Source: Cohnella phaseoli
GTDB taxonomy: Bacteria; Bacillota; Bacilli; Paenibacillales; Paenibacillaceae
Assembly (NCBI RefSeq): GCF_003386235.1
Contig: NZ_QRDZ01000038.1
Coordinates: 27,059 to 91,058 of the forward strand
Length of the DNA stretch: 64,000 nt
Direction: 5' to 3'
Shown: positions 26,145 through 34,382 of the stretch, piece by piece
Layout: every line of letters starts with the position of its first letter
Position numbering within the stretch: position 1 is the stretch's first letter
Position numbers and translations under genes: made by a program
Notes under the pieces: generated by a model
Databases searched by the model: none
Told to the model about the DNA's origin: nothing
The model's input: the letters and a program-made list of their open reading frames with translations, nothing else

Positions 26145-26945
26145 ATGAAGCTGTCGATCGGAGGATATTCTTTTAATCATCTGTCTCTCGAAGGAAAGAT
26201 GGACGTGTTCGGCTATTTGGAGTCGGTCAAATTCCGCTACGGTCTGGATGCCGTCGATTTGTGGAACGCTCAGATTGCGGAGAGAACGGCGCCGCTTCTC
26301 ACGCTGGCTGACGAGTCGTATTTAAGGAAGGTGCGCGAAGCTCTCGACGAGAAGGAGCTGCGTCTTGTGAATCTTGCCATCGATACCGCACATCTGTGGG
26401 ATCCGGATCCGGCCATGCGCGAGGCTCTCAGGAAAAATGCGCTGGCGCATTTGAAGGCTGCCGCCATTCTGGGGGCGGAGACGGTGCGCATCGATACGGG
26501 CGGATACGGAAGCGACAGGTTTTCGGAGGAAGCTTTTACCCATATTGTAGAAGGCTTTCGGGAGTATTGCCGGATCGCAAGCGACAACGGAATGCGTATC
26601 GGTCCGGAAAATCATATGGGTCCTTCGCTCGTACCGGGTGAGATGAGAAGATTGGCGCAGGCGGTGGACGATCCGTCATTCGGGATTTTGCTGCACATGG
26701 GTCGTTGGAATGAGGAGCGGGAAACCGGGGACGAGCAGGTGGCGCCCTGGGTGTTCCATACGCATTTCGACGCGCAAACGGCGGCTTCATCCGAATCTGC
26801 GCACACAGTCGCCATGCTAAGGGACGCCGGCTTTGACGGTTACTGGGCCATTGAACACAATGCGACCGTAAATCCGTATTCCGAGATCTCCGCATTGCTC
26901 AAGCAGGCCGAATCCCGGCTGGGGGAAGCGGGCATAACCGCTTAG
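26145..26945 (+). CDS. Sugar phosphate isomerase/epimerase-like TIM-barrel protein
   Basis: A 266-residue member of the xylose-isomerase-like TIM-barrel (AP endonuclease 2) superfamily. Metal-ligand candidates on the barrel are Glu in GPENHMG (about 158), His in LLHMGRWNEE, His in FHTHFDAQ and Glu in YWAIEHN. ATG at 26145 is chosen because AAGGAGGAG ends 8 bp before it, while GTG 26139 is too close. Downstream is a Gfo/Idh/MocA oxidoreductase (32 bp gap), a pairing typical of inositol, keto-sugar and related catabolism. Exact substrate not determinable. Confidence 0.85.
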   Translation: MKLSIGGYSFNHLSLEGKMDVFGYLESVKFRYGLDAVDLWNAQIAERTAPLLTLADESYLRKVREALDEKELRLVNLAIDTAHLWDPDPAMREALRKNALAHLKAAAILGAETVRIDTGGYGSDRFSEEAFTHIVEGFREYCRIASDNGMRIGPENHMGPSLVPGEMRRLAQAVDDPSFGILLHMGRWNEERETGDEQVAPWVFHTHFDAQTAASSESAHTVAMLRDAGFDGYWAIEHNATVNPYSEISALLKQAESRLGEAGITA

Positions 26946-26977
26946 ACAATCCATTCATCGGAGAGGATGACGACAAA

Positions 26978-28105
26978 ATGAGCAGCGTCAGATTAGCCAT
27001 TATCGGAACAGGACAAATCGGCAAAATGCACATCGCCAATTACAAAGCCATTCCCGGAGCGGAGATTGTCGCCGTATGCGATGTGAATGTCGCTGAAGCC
27101 GAGCGTGTGGCGGCCGAGCACGGAATCCCATCGACGTACGCCGATTTTCGGGAAATGTTGAAGCGAGACGATGTAGACGCAGTTGACGTATGTCTTCATA
27201 ATAACTATCATGAGCCGGTAACGGTTGCGGCCCTGAACGCAGGAAAACATGTATACTGCGAGAAACCGATCGCGGGGGCTTACGCCGACGGGGCGCGCAT
27301 GGTCGAAGCGGCTCGCGGCAGCGGGCGGATGCTGCATATCCAGTTGAATCGATTGTTCTCGAAAGAGACCGCGACGGCCAAGGAGTTGATTGACGCCGGC
27401 AAGCTCGGCAAGCTATTTCATGCTCGCTCCGCGGGATTCCGCAGAAGGAATCGTCCATTCGTGGACGGGTACGGCACGCCGGCTTTTACCCGCAAGGAAA
27501 CGGCGGGAGGCGGAGCCTTGTTCGATATGGGCGTCTATCATATCTCTCAATTGCTCTACTTGCTCGGCAATCCGCAGGTGTCGAGAATATCGGGCCAGCT
27601 CTATCAGGAGATGGCGATGGCCGAGGAAAGGCGAAGCGCCAGCGGCTTCGATGTCGAGGAGTTCGCCGCAGGCTTCGTTAAGTTCGAGGGCGGCATCACG
27701 ATGGATATCGCGGAATCATGGGCGATTCACCTCGGCGGCTTCGAGGGAGGCGCGATTGTCGGCTCGGAGGGCGGAATCCGCTTGTCCGGGGCAGTGTCCG
27801 ATGCGGAGCCGAACCGCTTCGCCTTCCATACGGCGATAGCGGACTTGGATATGGATTGCTCGGTCAATCTGGAGCTTGCTCATGTGCGTCGCCGCCGTCT
27901 GGCCGAGTATCCGGATGCTTACGAATCGTCGCAGCATCACTGGATCGCGGCGCTTCGCGGACAAGTGCCGCTGCTGCCGACTGCGGAGATCGCCTTGAAC
28001 ACGATGCTGGTCAGCGAGGGCATCTATTTATCGCATGAGAGGGGCAGGGAAGTAACGGCGGAGGAGACGATAGCCGGCTCTGTCTCCCGTTCCGTCCCTC
28101 TATAA
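26978..28105 (+). CDS. Gfo/Idh/MocA-family NAD(P)-dependent oxidoreductase
   Basis: A 375-residue sugar or inositol dehydrogenase-like enzyme. The Rossmann loop is GTGQIGKMH (residues 9-17), the CEKPIAG signature is near residue 95 and the active-site region has GGGALFDMGVYHISQLLYLLG, in which the His of DMGVYH is the usual catalytic candidate. GAGAGGATGAC precedes the ATG. It sits between the TIM-barrel isomerase and the MFS transporter in a four-gene ROK-headed cluster, so it probably oxidises or reduces the imported sugar or its keto form. Confidence 0.92.
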   Translation: MSSVRLAIIGTGQIGKMHIANYKAIPGAEIVAVCDVNVAEAERVAAEHGIPSTYADFREMLKRDDVDAVDVCLHNNYHEPVTVAALNAGKHVYCEKPIAGAYADGARMVEAARGSGRMLHIQLNRLFSKETATAKELIDAGKLGKLFHARSAGFRRRNRPFVDGYGTPAFTRKETAGGGALFDMGVYHISQLLYLLGNPQVSRISGQLYQEMAMAEERRSASGFDVEEFAAGFVKFEGGITMDIAESWAIHLGGFEGGAIVGSEGGIRLSGAVSDAEPNRFAFHTAIADLDMDCSVNLELAHVRRRRLAEYPDAYESSQHHWIAALRGQVPLLPTAEIALNTMLVSEGIYLSHERGREVTAEETIAGSVSRSVPL

Positions 28106-28136
28106 TGAAATTCGGGCTTGAAAGGAACGGAGCGCA

Positions 28137-29342
28137 ATGACGGAACGACCAGCCTATTCATTCAACATTCTAAGAGTATTCAATTTCGTCATGTACGGCG
28201 CTCTGGCCGTATACGGTACATTTTTTTCCTTATATCTTAAAGATATTGGCATCTCGCCCATCGAGATCGGCACGTTATTGGCGGGCGGGCCGATCGTGTC
28301 TCTTGTGGCGAATCCGCTGTGGGCTTATTGGGCGGATCGGATGCGCAACAACCGCATTGTGCTTATTCTGGCACTGATAGGCGCGTTCGCAACCATGCAA
28401 GTCGTGTTCTCCACAGGCAACGAACCGCTGATCTATGGGGCTATCCTGGTGTATTTTATTTTTCAGAGTCCGTTGTTTACGCAAAGCAACAGCCTTATTC
28501 TGAATACGATCGAGGGAACGCGGCATAAGTTCGGGGCTTTCCGGATGTGGGGTTCTTTGGGCTGGGCTGTTACAGCCGCAGCGTCCGGCCCTCTGATCGG
28601 CCATCTGGGCATTCACAAGCTCTGGGTCGTATTCGATGTCGCGATGCTCGTGGCGATCGCGATTGCTTTTTTGCTGCCGAGGGGCAGCGAAATGCAAAAT
28701 GCGGGCTCCTCGAACAAAACGTCCTATGCCCAAATATTCGCCAACAGGCCGTTTCTGATGCTGCTCGGAATCGGCGTTCTCGTATCTGTGCCCAACTCGA
28801 TCAACGGAACGTTCGTCGGTCTGTATATCGATCAGTTGGGCGGTTCGGCTTCTGTGGTCGGCTGGTCGATGTTCGCGACGGCTTTCCTCGAAGCCCCGGT
28901 GTTTCTGTTGATGGACAAGTATATGAAGAGAAGCGTAAAGCCGATGGTCGGCTGGCTGGTCATTGCCAGTCTGCTGTATACGATCCGCTGGGCGCTGATG
29001 GGCACGGCGGATACGGCGCTTCAGATCGTAGCGATCCAGTTAATGCATTGCGCGACTTTCGGTATCTATTATTATGTCGGAACCCAACTGACATCGCTGT
29101 TTGTGCCTGCCGAATATCGTTCTTCCGGTCAAGCGATTTACGGTCTGACGTGGGGCGGGGTGTCGGGGATTTTGGCGGGAACCGTCGGCGGTTGGATGTT
29201 TCAAGAGCTCGGCCCGCAGGAAATGTACAGGATCAGTGCGGGAGTTACGCTTATGGGCACGATCGCGTTTTGCGCAATGCTTAGGATGGTTTCCAGAAGA
29301 AGGTTCGATCGACTCCCGGAAGGGAACAATAGTGGGGCATAA
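28137..29342 (+). CDS. MFS transporter, LacY/nucleoside-symporter-like
   Basis: A 401-residue major facilitator permease with 12 predicted membrane segments. Family features are YGTFFSLYLKDIGISPIEIG at the start, the loop WAYWADRMRNN (motif A-like), FRMWGSLGWAVTA and, in the second half, FVPAEYRSSGQAIYGLTWGG. It resembles the MFS_1_like group that takes up sugars or nucleosides with protons. AAAGGAACGGAG precedes the ATG. Being last in the ROK-controlled cluster, it is the likely importer of the sugar processed by the two enzymes before it. Confidence 0.9.
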   Translation: MTERPAYSFNILRVFNFVMYGALAVYGTFFSLYLKDIGISPIEIGTLLAGGPIVSLVANPLWAYWADRMRNNRIVLILALIGAFATMQVVFSTGNEPLIYGAILVYFIFQSPLFTQSNSLILNTIEGTRHKFGAFRMWGSLGWAVTAAASGPLIGHLGIHKLWVVFDVAMLVAIAIAFLLPRGSEMQNAGSSNKTSYAQIFANRPFLMLLGIGVLVSVPNSINGTFVGLYIDQLGGSASVVGWSMFATAFLEAPVFLLMDKYMKRSVKPMVGWLVIASLLYTIRWALMGTADTALQIVAIQLMHCATFGIYYYVGTQLTSLFVPAEYRSSGQAIYGLTWGGVSGILAGTVGGWMFQELGPQEMYRISAGVTLMGTIAFCAMLRMVSRRRFDRLPEGNNSGA

Positions 29343-29367
29343 CTAATCAACGCAAGGAGGATTACGA

Positions 29368-29718
29368 ATGTCCGAACATAACCATGTGGTCGACAAGGAT
29401 GGCGATATTGTACCTGAAAGGGTAGGGGCTGCCATTTCCAGAATCGAGCCGTCGGAGCGGGACCGTATCTTAAGAAATTTCGAGGAGTTCAGAGGGTATT
29501 TGAATCGACGAATTCGGATGGCCGAAAGCATCGGGATGAGCGAGGAGCAAATGGCTGTAATCGCGCAGAAGGTAGCCGATTATCTGGCAAGCCATGAGGA
29601 GCCGCGGAATAACGAGGAGCTGCTGCTGCAGGAGCTATGGAAAGCAGGCACGGACGAGGAGAGGCATGCGCTCGCTCATATGCTGCTTAGGCTGGCTCAA
29701 GGCAACCGGACGCATTAA
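29368..29718 (+). CDS. DUF3243 family protein (YmfJ-like)
   Basis: A 116-residue soluble, mostly helical protein. The C-terminal ~85 residues match the pattern of YmfJ of Bacillus subtilis: a FRGYLNRRIRMAESIGMSEE stretch, IAQKVADYLA and LLQELWKAGTDEERHALAHM. The N-terminal 30 residues are an extra charged extension. AAGGAGG lies 9 bp before the ATG. The family has no established function; it often occurs near cell-division or processing-protease genes in Bacillus, which is not the case here. Confidence 0.85.
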   Translation: MSEHNHVVDKDGDIVPERVGAAISRIEPSERDRILRNFEEFRGYLNRRIRMAESIGMSEEQMAVIAQKVADYLASHEEPRNNEELLLQELWKAGTDEERHALAHMLLRLAQGNRTH

Positions 29719-29863
29719 CGGCGAGGAGCCTTTTGGGGCATAGCTCCGATAGAGAAGATTTACCGGAGACAGGTTCGAGGAGAGTGCGGGAGGCGGACGC
29801 TCCCTCGGACAGATGAAACTAAACTGCCGATCGCTTCGTCAGAATAGCGAGGTGATCGTGCAG

Positions 29864-30709
29864 ATGAGGAGAAAGCGGATCTGGCTAGTCATGCTCGCCG
29901 GTTTATTGCTTCTGGCGGGCTGCGGCATGTCGAAACCGGCGGGAAAGCCGACGGAAGAGCCAAGACCGAGTACGCAAGAAAACCCGCCGTCGGGAGAACG
30001 AAGGCCGGAGGTTATGCCTGTCGAGTGGAAGGGCACGGAGTTTCGACAGGTTGTCGTCAGCCGCTCGCAGCGGTTCGGAAGCGTCTATCCGGCGGCGCTG
30101 GGGGCGTTCGAGGGACAAAAAGAGCTTAAAGCGTTCGTTAAAGCGTTCCGCTCCGCAGAACAGATGGGAGGTCAACTGGACATTGCCAAGCCGGAATACG
30201 ACGTGTCGTTTGTCGGCGAAGATGGCGAAGCCGGTTTTCATCTGTGGTTGGGATACGAGTCGGGAACGAAAGGCTTGTATACCTATGTGGAGGATAGCGG
30301 GACGGGGTATGTGTTGTCCGAGGAGCATACCGACAGATTGCGAGAATTGATCCGTTCGCTGGATTACACGCCGGAGCAAGCCGCCGCTAACGGGGACATC
30401 GTGAACGTACACGGCAAGCCGACCAATTTGGACAACTGGACGAAATTCGTTGAGCAAGTCCGGTTGGGCAATCTGGCCGAGGCGCATATTACGGCTTACA
30501 CGATCGAAGGGGACCCGATCTTTGAGGACTTGCTCTTCGATGGGCAGGCGATTCAGTACACGTACGACAATTCGATGGATGGCTTCGGCGTGCCCCGGAG
30601 ATCGACCGACTTTTGCAAAAATCTGGAGCAAGACGGATTGCGCTATACGCTCTCCAAATGTGATGACGATAAGTCCAGGGTTGTGCTCGATCTGAAAACC
30701 GTTGAATAG
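29864..30709 (+). CDS. DUF4362-type lipoprotein
   Basis: A 281-residue exported lipoprotein: basic start MRRKRIW, hydrophobic LVMLAGLLLLAGC with lipobox LAGC, then a Pro/Glu-rich tether. The C-terminal part holds the DUF4362 pattern VHGKPTNLDNW, AYTIEGDPIFEDL and YTYDNSMDG. ATG at 29864 is chosen for GAGGTGAT 7 bp upstream and because it begins the signal peptide. The function of the family is unknown. A MITE-like element starts only four bases after the stop codon. Confidence 0.82.
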   Translation: MRRKRIWLVMLAGLLLLAGCGMSKPAGKPTEEPRPSTQENPPSGERRPEVMPVEWKGTEFRQVVVSRSQRFGSVYPAALGAFEGQKELKAFVKAFRSAEQMGGQLDIAKPEYDVSFVGEDGEAGFHLWLGYESGTKGLYTYVEDSGTGYVLSEEHTDRLRELIRSLDYTPEQAAANGDIVNVHGKPTNLDNWTKFVEQVRLGNLAEAHITAYTIEGDPIFEDLLFDGQAIQYTYDNSMDGFGVPRRSTDFCKNLEQDGLRYTLSKCDDDKSRVVLDLKTVE

Positions 30710-30712
30710 CAA

Positions 30713-30931
30713 GGGCTGTCCCGTAAGTTAAGTTGCTTAATATGATCGATAAAAAAAGAAGAAGGTGTATATACCTCCCGTAGACTGCCTCATACGCTCC
30801 TGAAATTACATTGTAACGGGTTTACCCATTCCCATTTCAGGAGTGTATAGCATCGGAGGGAGGTATATATACCTTACACCTTTAATATCGATCATCTTTC
30901 AGAGCAACTTGACATGCTTATGGGACAGCCC
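30713..30931. mobile_element. MITE-like element, one long imperfect inverted repeat
   Basis: GGGCTGTCCC at 30713-30722 is matched by GGGACAGCCC at 30922-30931. Pairing continues inward: TAAG/CTTA, AAGTTGC/GCAACTT, ATGATCGATA/TATCGATCAT, TATATACCTCCC with its complement, and CTCCTGAAAT/ATTTCAGGAG. The centre is GGGTTTACCC. The ~219 bp can therefore fold into a single hairpin and encode no protein. The GGGCTGTCCC end resembles the termini of some IS elements. No convincing target-site duplication is visible. A structured RNA is the alternative reading. Confidence 0.75.
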
Positions 30932-30966
30932 CCTCTTGAGATGCGGCTTTGCATGATGTACATCAC

Positions 30967-31122
30967 TTACTGAGGGCGAATGCGAACGACGCCGATTTCG
31001 ACTGCGTTGATGGCGATGGAGTTGCCTCCCTGATTGTTGGAGGCGTTGGCGTTCTGTCCGACGTGGATGCGGGTTTTTCCGTTGTTCCACTTCTTCACGT
31101 TTTTTGCTGTTTTGCGCGGCAT
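30967..31122 (-). CDS. Small basic protein 1 (51 residues)
   Basis: The frame begins MPRKTAKNVKKW and has AGGGGAGG six bases before its ATG, so it is well supported for translation. It is Asn/Lys-rich with the stretch GGNSIAINAVEI near its end. The upstream neighbour on the same strand has a matching GNALATNALNI motif, and the two genes lie 16 bp apart, so they look like diverged tandem copies. No family recognised. Spore-associated or nucleic-acid-binding roles are guesses from the charge only. Confidence 0.65.
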   Translation of the reverse strand: MPRKTAKNVKKWNNGKTRIHVGQNANASNNQGGNSIAINAVEIGVVRIRPQ

Positions 31123-31138
31123 GGCGATTCCTCCCCTC

Positions 31139-31303
31139 TTATCGGCGCCTTCCGGACCGCTTCGAGATTTGAATGTTCAAGGCGTTGGTGGCCAGCGCGT
31201 TGCCCTGGCCGGTATGAGCGTCGGCGCGCTGATAGATTTGAATGACGATGTATTGATTTTTGCCGATGCGGTAACGGTAAGATTTTATTCGGGTGTGGTT
31301 CAC
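31139..31303 (-). CDS. Small basic protein 2 (54 residues)
   Basis: GTG start with AGGGAGG six bases upstream. The protein begins MNHTRIKSYRYRIG, continues with strand-like YIVIQIYQR and ends with QISKRSGRRR, a strongly basic tail. GNALATNALNI resembles GGNSIAINAVEI of the following gene. Both lie in one short leftward operon. Unknown function. Confidence 0.65.
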   Translation of the reverse strand: MNHTRIKSYRYRIGKNQYIVIQIYQRADAHTGQGNALATNALNIQISKRSGRRR

Positions 31304-31389
31304 GTTCGGCCTCCCTACTCTACGCGATAAAGTATCGTATGCGGGGAGCGGTCAAGCCGTCGCGGCATTTGAAGCAAAAACGCAACAAA

Positions 31390-31427
31390 ATAAGCCCCCT
31401 CGCTGGATTCGGAACGAGAGGGCTTAT
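31390..31427 (-). terminator. Terminator of the leftward secreted-protein gene
   Basis: ATAAGCCCCCTCG (31390-31402) pairs with CGAGAGGGCTTAT (31415-31427) with one mismatch. On the minus strand it runs into a T-rich tail, TTTTGTTGCGTTTTT. It ends the gene at 31505-32158 ahead of the two small basic genes. Confidence 0.75.
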
Positions 31428-31504
31428 CGGCATTCGGATAAAGAAGCCGCTTGTTCACGGTTGCCGGTTATTAGGCCGGCCGCAGCTGATTTATCCGTAG
31501 TATC

Positions 31505-32158
31505 CTATGACTTGAACTCGATGGAGCTGGCCAGCTCTGCGCCATTTTCTCCCGCATGGTAAACGGACAGCGTATCTTTGCCGTCGTCAACGACAAGGTA
31601 CGGACAGCAGTCGAACAGAATCAAGCCTCGCAGTTCCCCTTTGACCCGAATCGATTCGTGGAAGCCTTTTTTCAGATCGGAAAAATCGTTGGCGGTATAA
31701 GCCACGACCTCATCGCCAATCTTCTCGGCATAGTGATGTCCGGTTCTGCTGACGACTTTATCGCGCGACGCGGCATGAATGCGTCCGCTGTAGTAGGCGT
31801 CAACCGTATCCGTTTCTTTGCCCTTGGCGAATTCCGGCCAGAGGTCGCTGAATACCATATAGCCGTTTTTATCGTTCTTAATCAGAATCATCGGGACCTG
31901 CATCGGGCCGTATGGGAGAACGAACAAGTCTTTCAGCTCTCCGATGCGATCCTTGCCCTTTGTCTGGTACAATTGGCCGTCCTTGTCATACACATATACT
32001 TGTTTCTCGATCTGAACGGCGGCAAAGCCGCCTTCCGTCTGTATCGAGGCTTTAAGAGCGCTTGATGCCGGGGGGCCTTCTGAGGCATGGGCAAGCGTTG
32101 GCACCGTCAAGGCGCATACAAGCGCAGCGGCAGCCATGAAACGAATCGTTTTTTTCAT
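31505..32158 (-). CDS. Secreted protein of unknown function
   Basis: A 217-residue protein with a clear Sec signal peptide (MKKTIRF, hydrophobic core, cleavage after AHA about residue 25). The mature part is rich in beta-strand-like segments with VQIEKQVYVYDKDGQLYQT, LILFDCCPYLVVDDGKDT and ends SIEFKS. The two adjacent Cys are unusual for an exported Firmicute protein. AAAGGAG lies about 10 bp before the ATG. No family recognised; it is monocistronic, with its own terminator. Confidence 0.75.
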   Translation of the reverse strand: MKKTIRFMAAAALVCALTVPTLAHASEGPPASSALKASIQTEGGFAAVQIEKQVYVYDKDGQLYQTKGKDRIGELKDLFVLPYGPMQVPMILIKNDKNGYMVFSDLWPEFAKGKETDTVDAYYSGRIHAASRDKVVSRTGHHYAEKIGDEVVAYTANDFSDLKKGFHESIRVKGELRGLILFDCCPYLVVDDGKDTLSVYHAGENGAELASSIEFKS

Positions 32159-32258
32159 GTTAACATGATCTCCTTTGGATTACTTCGATTGTATCCTTCG
32201 AGGAGTATTATAGTCCGTTCGTTGTCATGGTAGTAAGTTACCGCCGTCATTGTTTTTG

Positions 32259-34229
32259 TCACGTTACCGTCATGCTTTTTGCAGCCTTATCGCTCGAGAG
32301 GCGAACGTCTTTCATCAAATAAGGATAGAGCAGAATTAGCCCCGCAACGTAAAGCGCTGCCGCGAAGTAAGCGGGAAGCAGATGGATAAAATCCCGGTAG
32401 CCGATGCTGAAGTGAACGCTTAATCCGGCGATGAACGCCGGCGATCCGCCGGCAAGCAGCGTCCACCAGAGCCAGCGCTGCCCTTGCTGAATTCCCCATA
32501 GCGCGACAATGAGCAGCATGACCGCATTTGAAAACAAAGCGCCGCCGAACCCCGCCCGGTCGTGAGCGATCAGGGGAATCAGCTTCGGATTGGCGGCATT
32601 GAGCTCGGCCGGAGTCACGCCCATAAAAGCGAGATCCTGGGGTACGAATACGTCGGTCACGCCGACGCCTGCAATGACGAGCCCGCCAACGCTGAGAGAG
32701 ACGCCCAGTGCGACAAAACAAAGCTGACCCCACAGACCAAGCAGCCATTCCCGACTGTTGCGCAGATTAACCGGCTCGCGCAGCGGTTGATCGGGATTGC
32801 GGCGCATAGCGAGCAGAAACATCGGCAGCAGGATCAGCGCCGCCGCCGCATGCAGCGGATCGAAGAACCCATATCCCAAATAGAGAAAAAAGCTTGGAAA
32901 ACCAACGGCCCCGGAGGTCAATACGGCCGTTCGCGCCCAATGCTGGCCGGATTTCATCCCGTATTTGCCCAATCTATAGTAGAGAATGCCGATGGAAATC
33001 ATCGTTCCCGCCAATGTAATCCGATCGTGGGACATAAAGTGAAGCAGATGCTCGTTAATCCGTCCTACCTCGTCGCGCGCCATGCCCAGGTAATCTTCAT
33101 CGTATGGGAGCAGCACGGAGGATTCGGCGATTAGCCAAGCGACGACGCCTCCGAAAATCATTCCTAAGCCGAGCAGGCACATCCATCCCCAGTGCTTCCA
33201 GAAGGAGGGAGGCACTGGGGTGGGCGTGCCGGATAACCGTTCATGAATGACGGCCTCGTTTATTCTCTTAGGCAGCCCCGGACCCGAGTCGACGAGTCCG
33301 CTATTTAGCAGCAGCTGATCGGCTCCGGCCCGAAGCGTTTCGACGGCGTCCTGCGGTTCGTGGATGCCTGCGGAAGAATGGATCAGCCAGTTTTTCGCAG
33401 GGACGCACTCTCTAATCAGCCTGATTTTCTCCAATGCGAGAGACTTTCCTTCCAGCCCGAACCGAGCGGCGCCTCCGGGTGTTCGAAGAGCGCCGCCGAT
33501 CATACAGCCGGTCCACAGCCCGCGATCCATGACGGGCAATATGTGCTGGAGCTGCGCATTCGGAAAATCCAGCGGGATATAAAGAAACGATAGCTGTGAA
33601 GGAGCTTCCGGCATGCTGCGAATGAAGGCCGAGAACTGTTGGACTTGTACGAGATTTTCATCCAGGCTGCTATCAGCGGCCAAAGCTTCGATATAAAAGC
33701 CGGCAACCTTCGTCAGGGAGAAGGCTTGGACGAGAAGGCGCAGCTGTTCGATTGCCTGATCGGAAGAAGAACGGGGTTCCGGCGCTATGCGAACAAACCG
33801 GGGTAAGCCGTCTTTGGACTTATCCAGCATGCTAAGAGAGCGAACTAGGCCGGGATTCTCGTATTCCTGCGGATACACGATCGTTCCGGATGTCCGTTCG
33901 TTGACGATCGGCTCTTCGCTGACGACCGGGCGTACGGTGACGGGACCGATCTCGATGAACCCAAATCCGAATTGCGACAGCGCGCGGTGGGCAATTCCCG
34001 CAGGATCGACGCTCCCGGACAGCCCTAGAGGGGTCTGAACAGGAAGCGACGCGATTCTATCTTGCAGCAAGGGAGACGGCTCCATATGGCCAAGCGTCTT
34101 GATCAGGAACGTTCCGCCCGGAATCCGGCTGATTCGCCCCATTGCGCCAAGTGTGAAGCCGCGGGCGATTCTGGACGGCAGCCGCGACAGGACAGGCTTA
34201 AATAAAGTTTGATAGGACCAATCCGGCAC
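32259..34229 (-). CDS. Degenerate dihydroorotate-dehydrogenase-like domain fused to a duplicated membrane domain
   Basis: A 656-residue fusion. Residues 1-340 resemble class-2 dihydroorotate dehydrogenase: an N-terminal amphipathic part (KPVLSRLPSRIARGFTLG), PLGLSGSVDPAGIAHRALSQ and GFGFIEIGPVTVRP, and near the end SSAGIHEPQDAVETLRAGAD. The catalytic NxSSPN motif and the Lys residues that contact flavin are missing, so pyrimidine synthesis is unlikely. Residues 345-656 have about eight membrane segments arranged as two related halves, each with a P-x-D...G..., then HDR motif (SHDRITLAGTM near 403, AHDRAGFGGAL near 556). GTG at 34229 is chosen because AGGGAG lies 8 bp upstream; ATG 34250 is the alternative. 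Function unknown. Confidence 0.8.
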   Translation of the reverse strand: MPDWSYQTLFKPVLSRLPSRIARGFTLGAMGRISRIPGGTFLIKTLGHMEPSPLLQDRIASLPVQTPLGLSGSVDPAGIAHRALSQFGFGFIEIGPVTVRPVVSEEPIVNERTSGTIVYPQEYENPGLVRSLSMLDKSKDGLPRFVRIAPEPRSSSDQAIEQLRLLVQAFSLTKVAGFYIEALAADSSLDENLVQVQQFSAFIRSMPEAPSQLSFLYIPLDFPNAQLQHILPVMDRGLWTGCMIGGALRTPGGAARFGLEGKSLALEKIRLIRECVPAKNWLIHSSAGIHEPQDAVETLRAGADQLLLNSGLVDSGPGLPKRINEAVIHERLSGTPTPVPPSFWKHWGWMCLLGLGMIFGGVVAWLIAESSVLLPYDEDYLGMARDEVGRINEHLLHFMSHDRITLAGTMISIGILYYRLGKYGMKSGQHWARTAVLTSGAVGFPSFFLYLGYGFFDPLHAAAALILLPMFLLAMRRNPDQPLREPVNLRNSREWLLGLWGQLCFVALGVSLSVGGLVIAGVGVTDVFVPQDLAFMGVTPAELNAANPKLIPLIAHDRAGFGGALFSNAVMLLIVALWGIQQGQRWLWWTLLAGGSPAFIAGLSVHFSIGYRDFIHLLPAYFAAALYVAGLILLYPYLMKDVRLSSDKAAKSMTVT

Positions 34230-34382
34230 GCTATCCACTCCCTGTTTCATGGTCAGCAAAAGTATACCATATTCGGCAAGATGCGGGCCGCGGAGCGGCG
34301 AGGTTGTCGTCCGATATTGAACCTGATAAGATTCGTATAGGCTATAATAATCTATTTGAGCGATGGGAGATCGGCGTACGAC

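Noticed and set aside
30713..30931. Intact insertion sequence
   Set aside because: Only ~219 bp with no transposase frame; at most a non-autonomous element.
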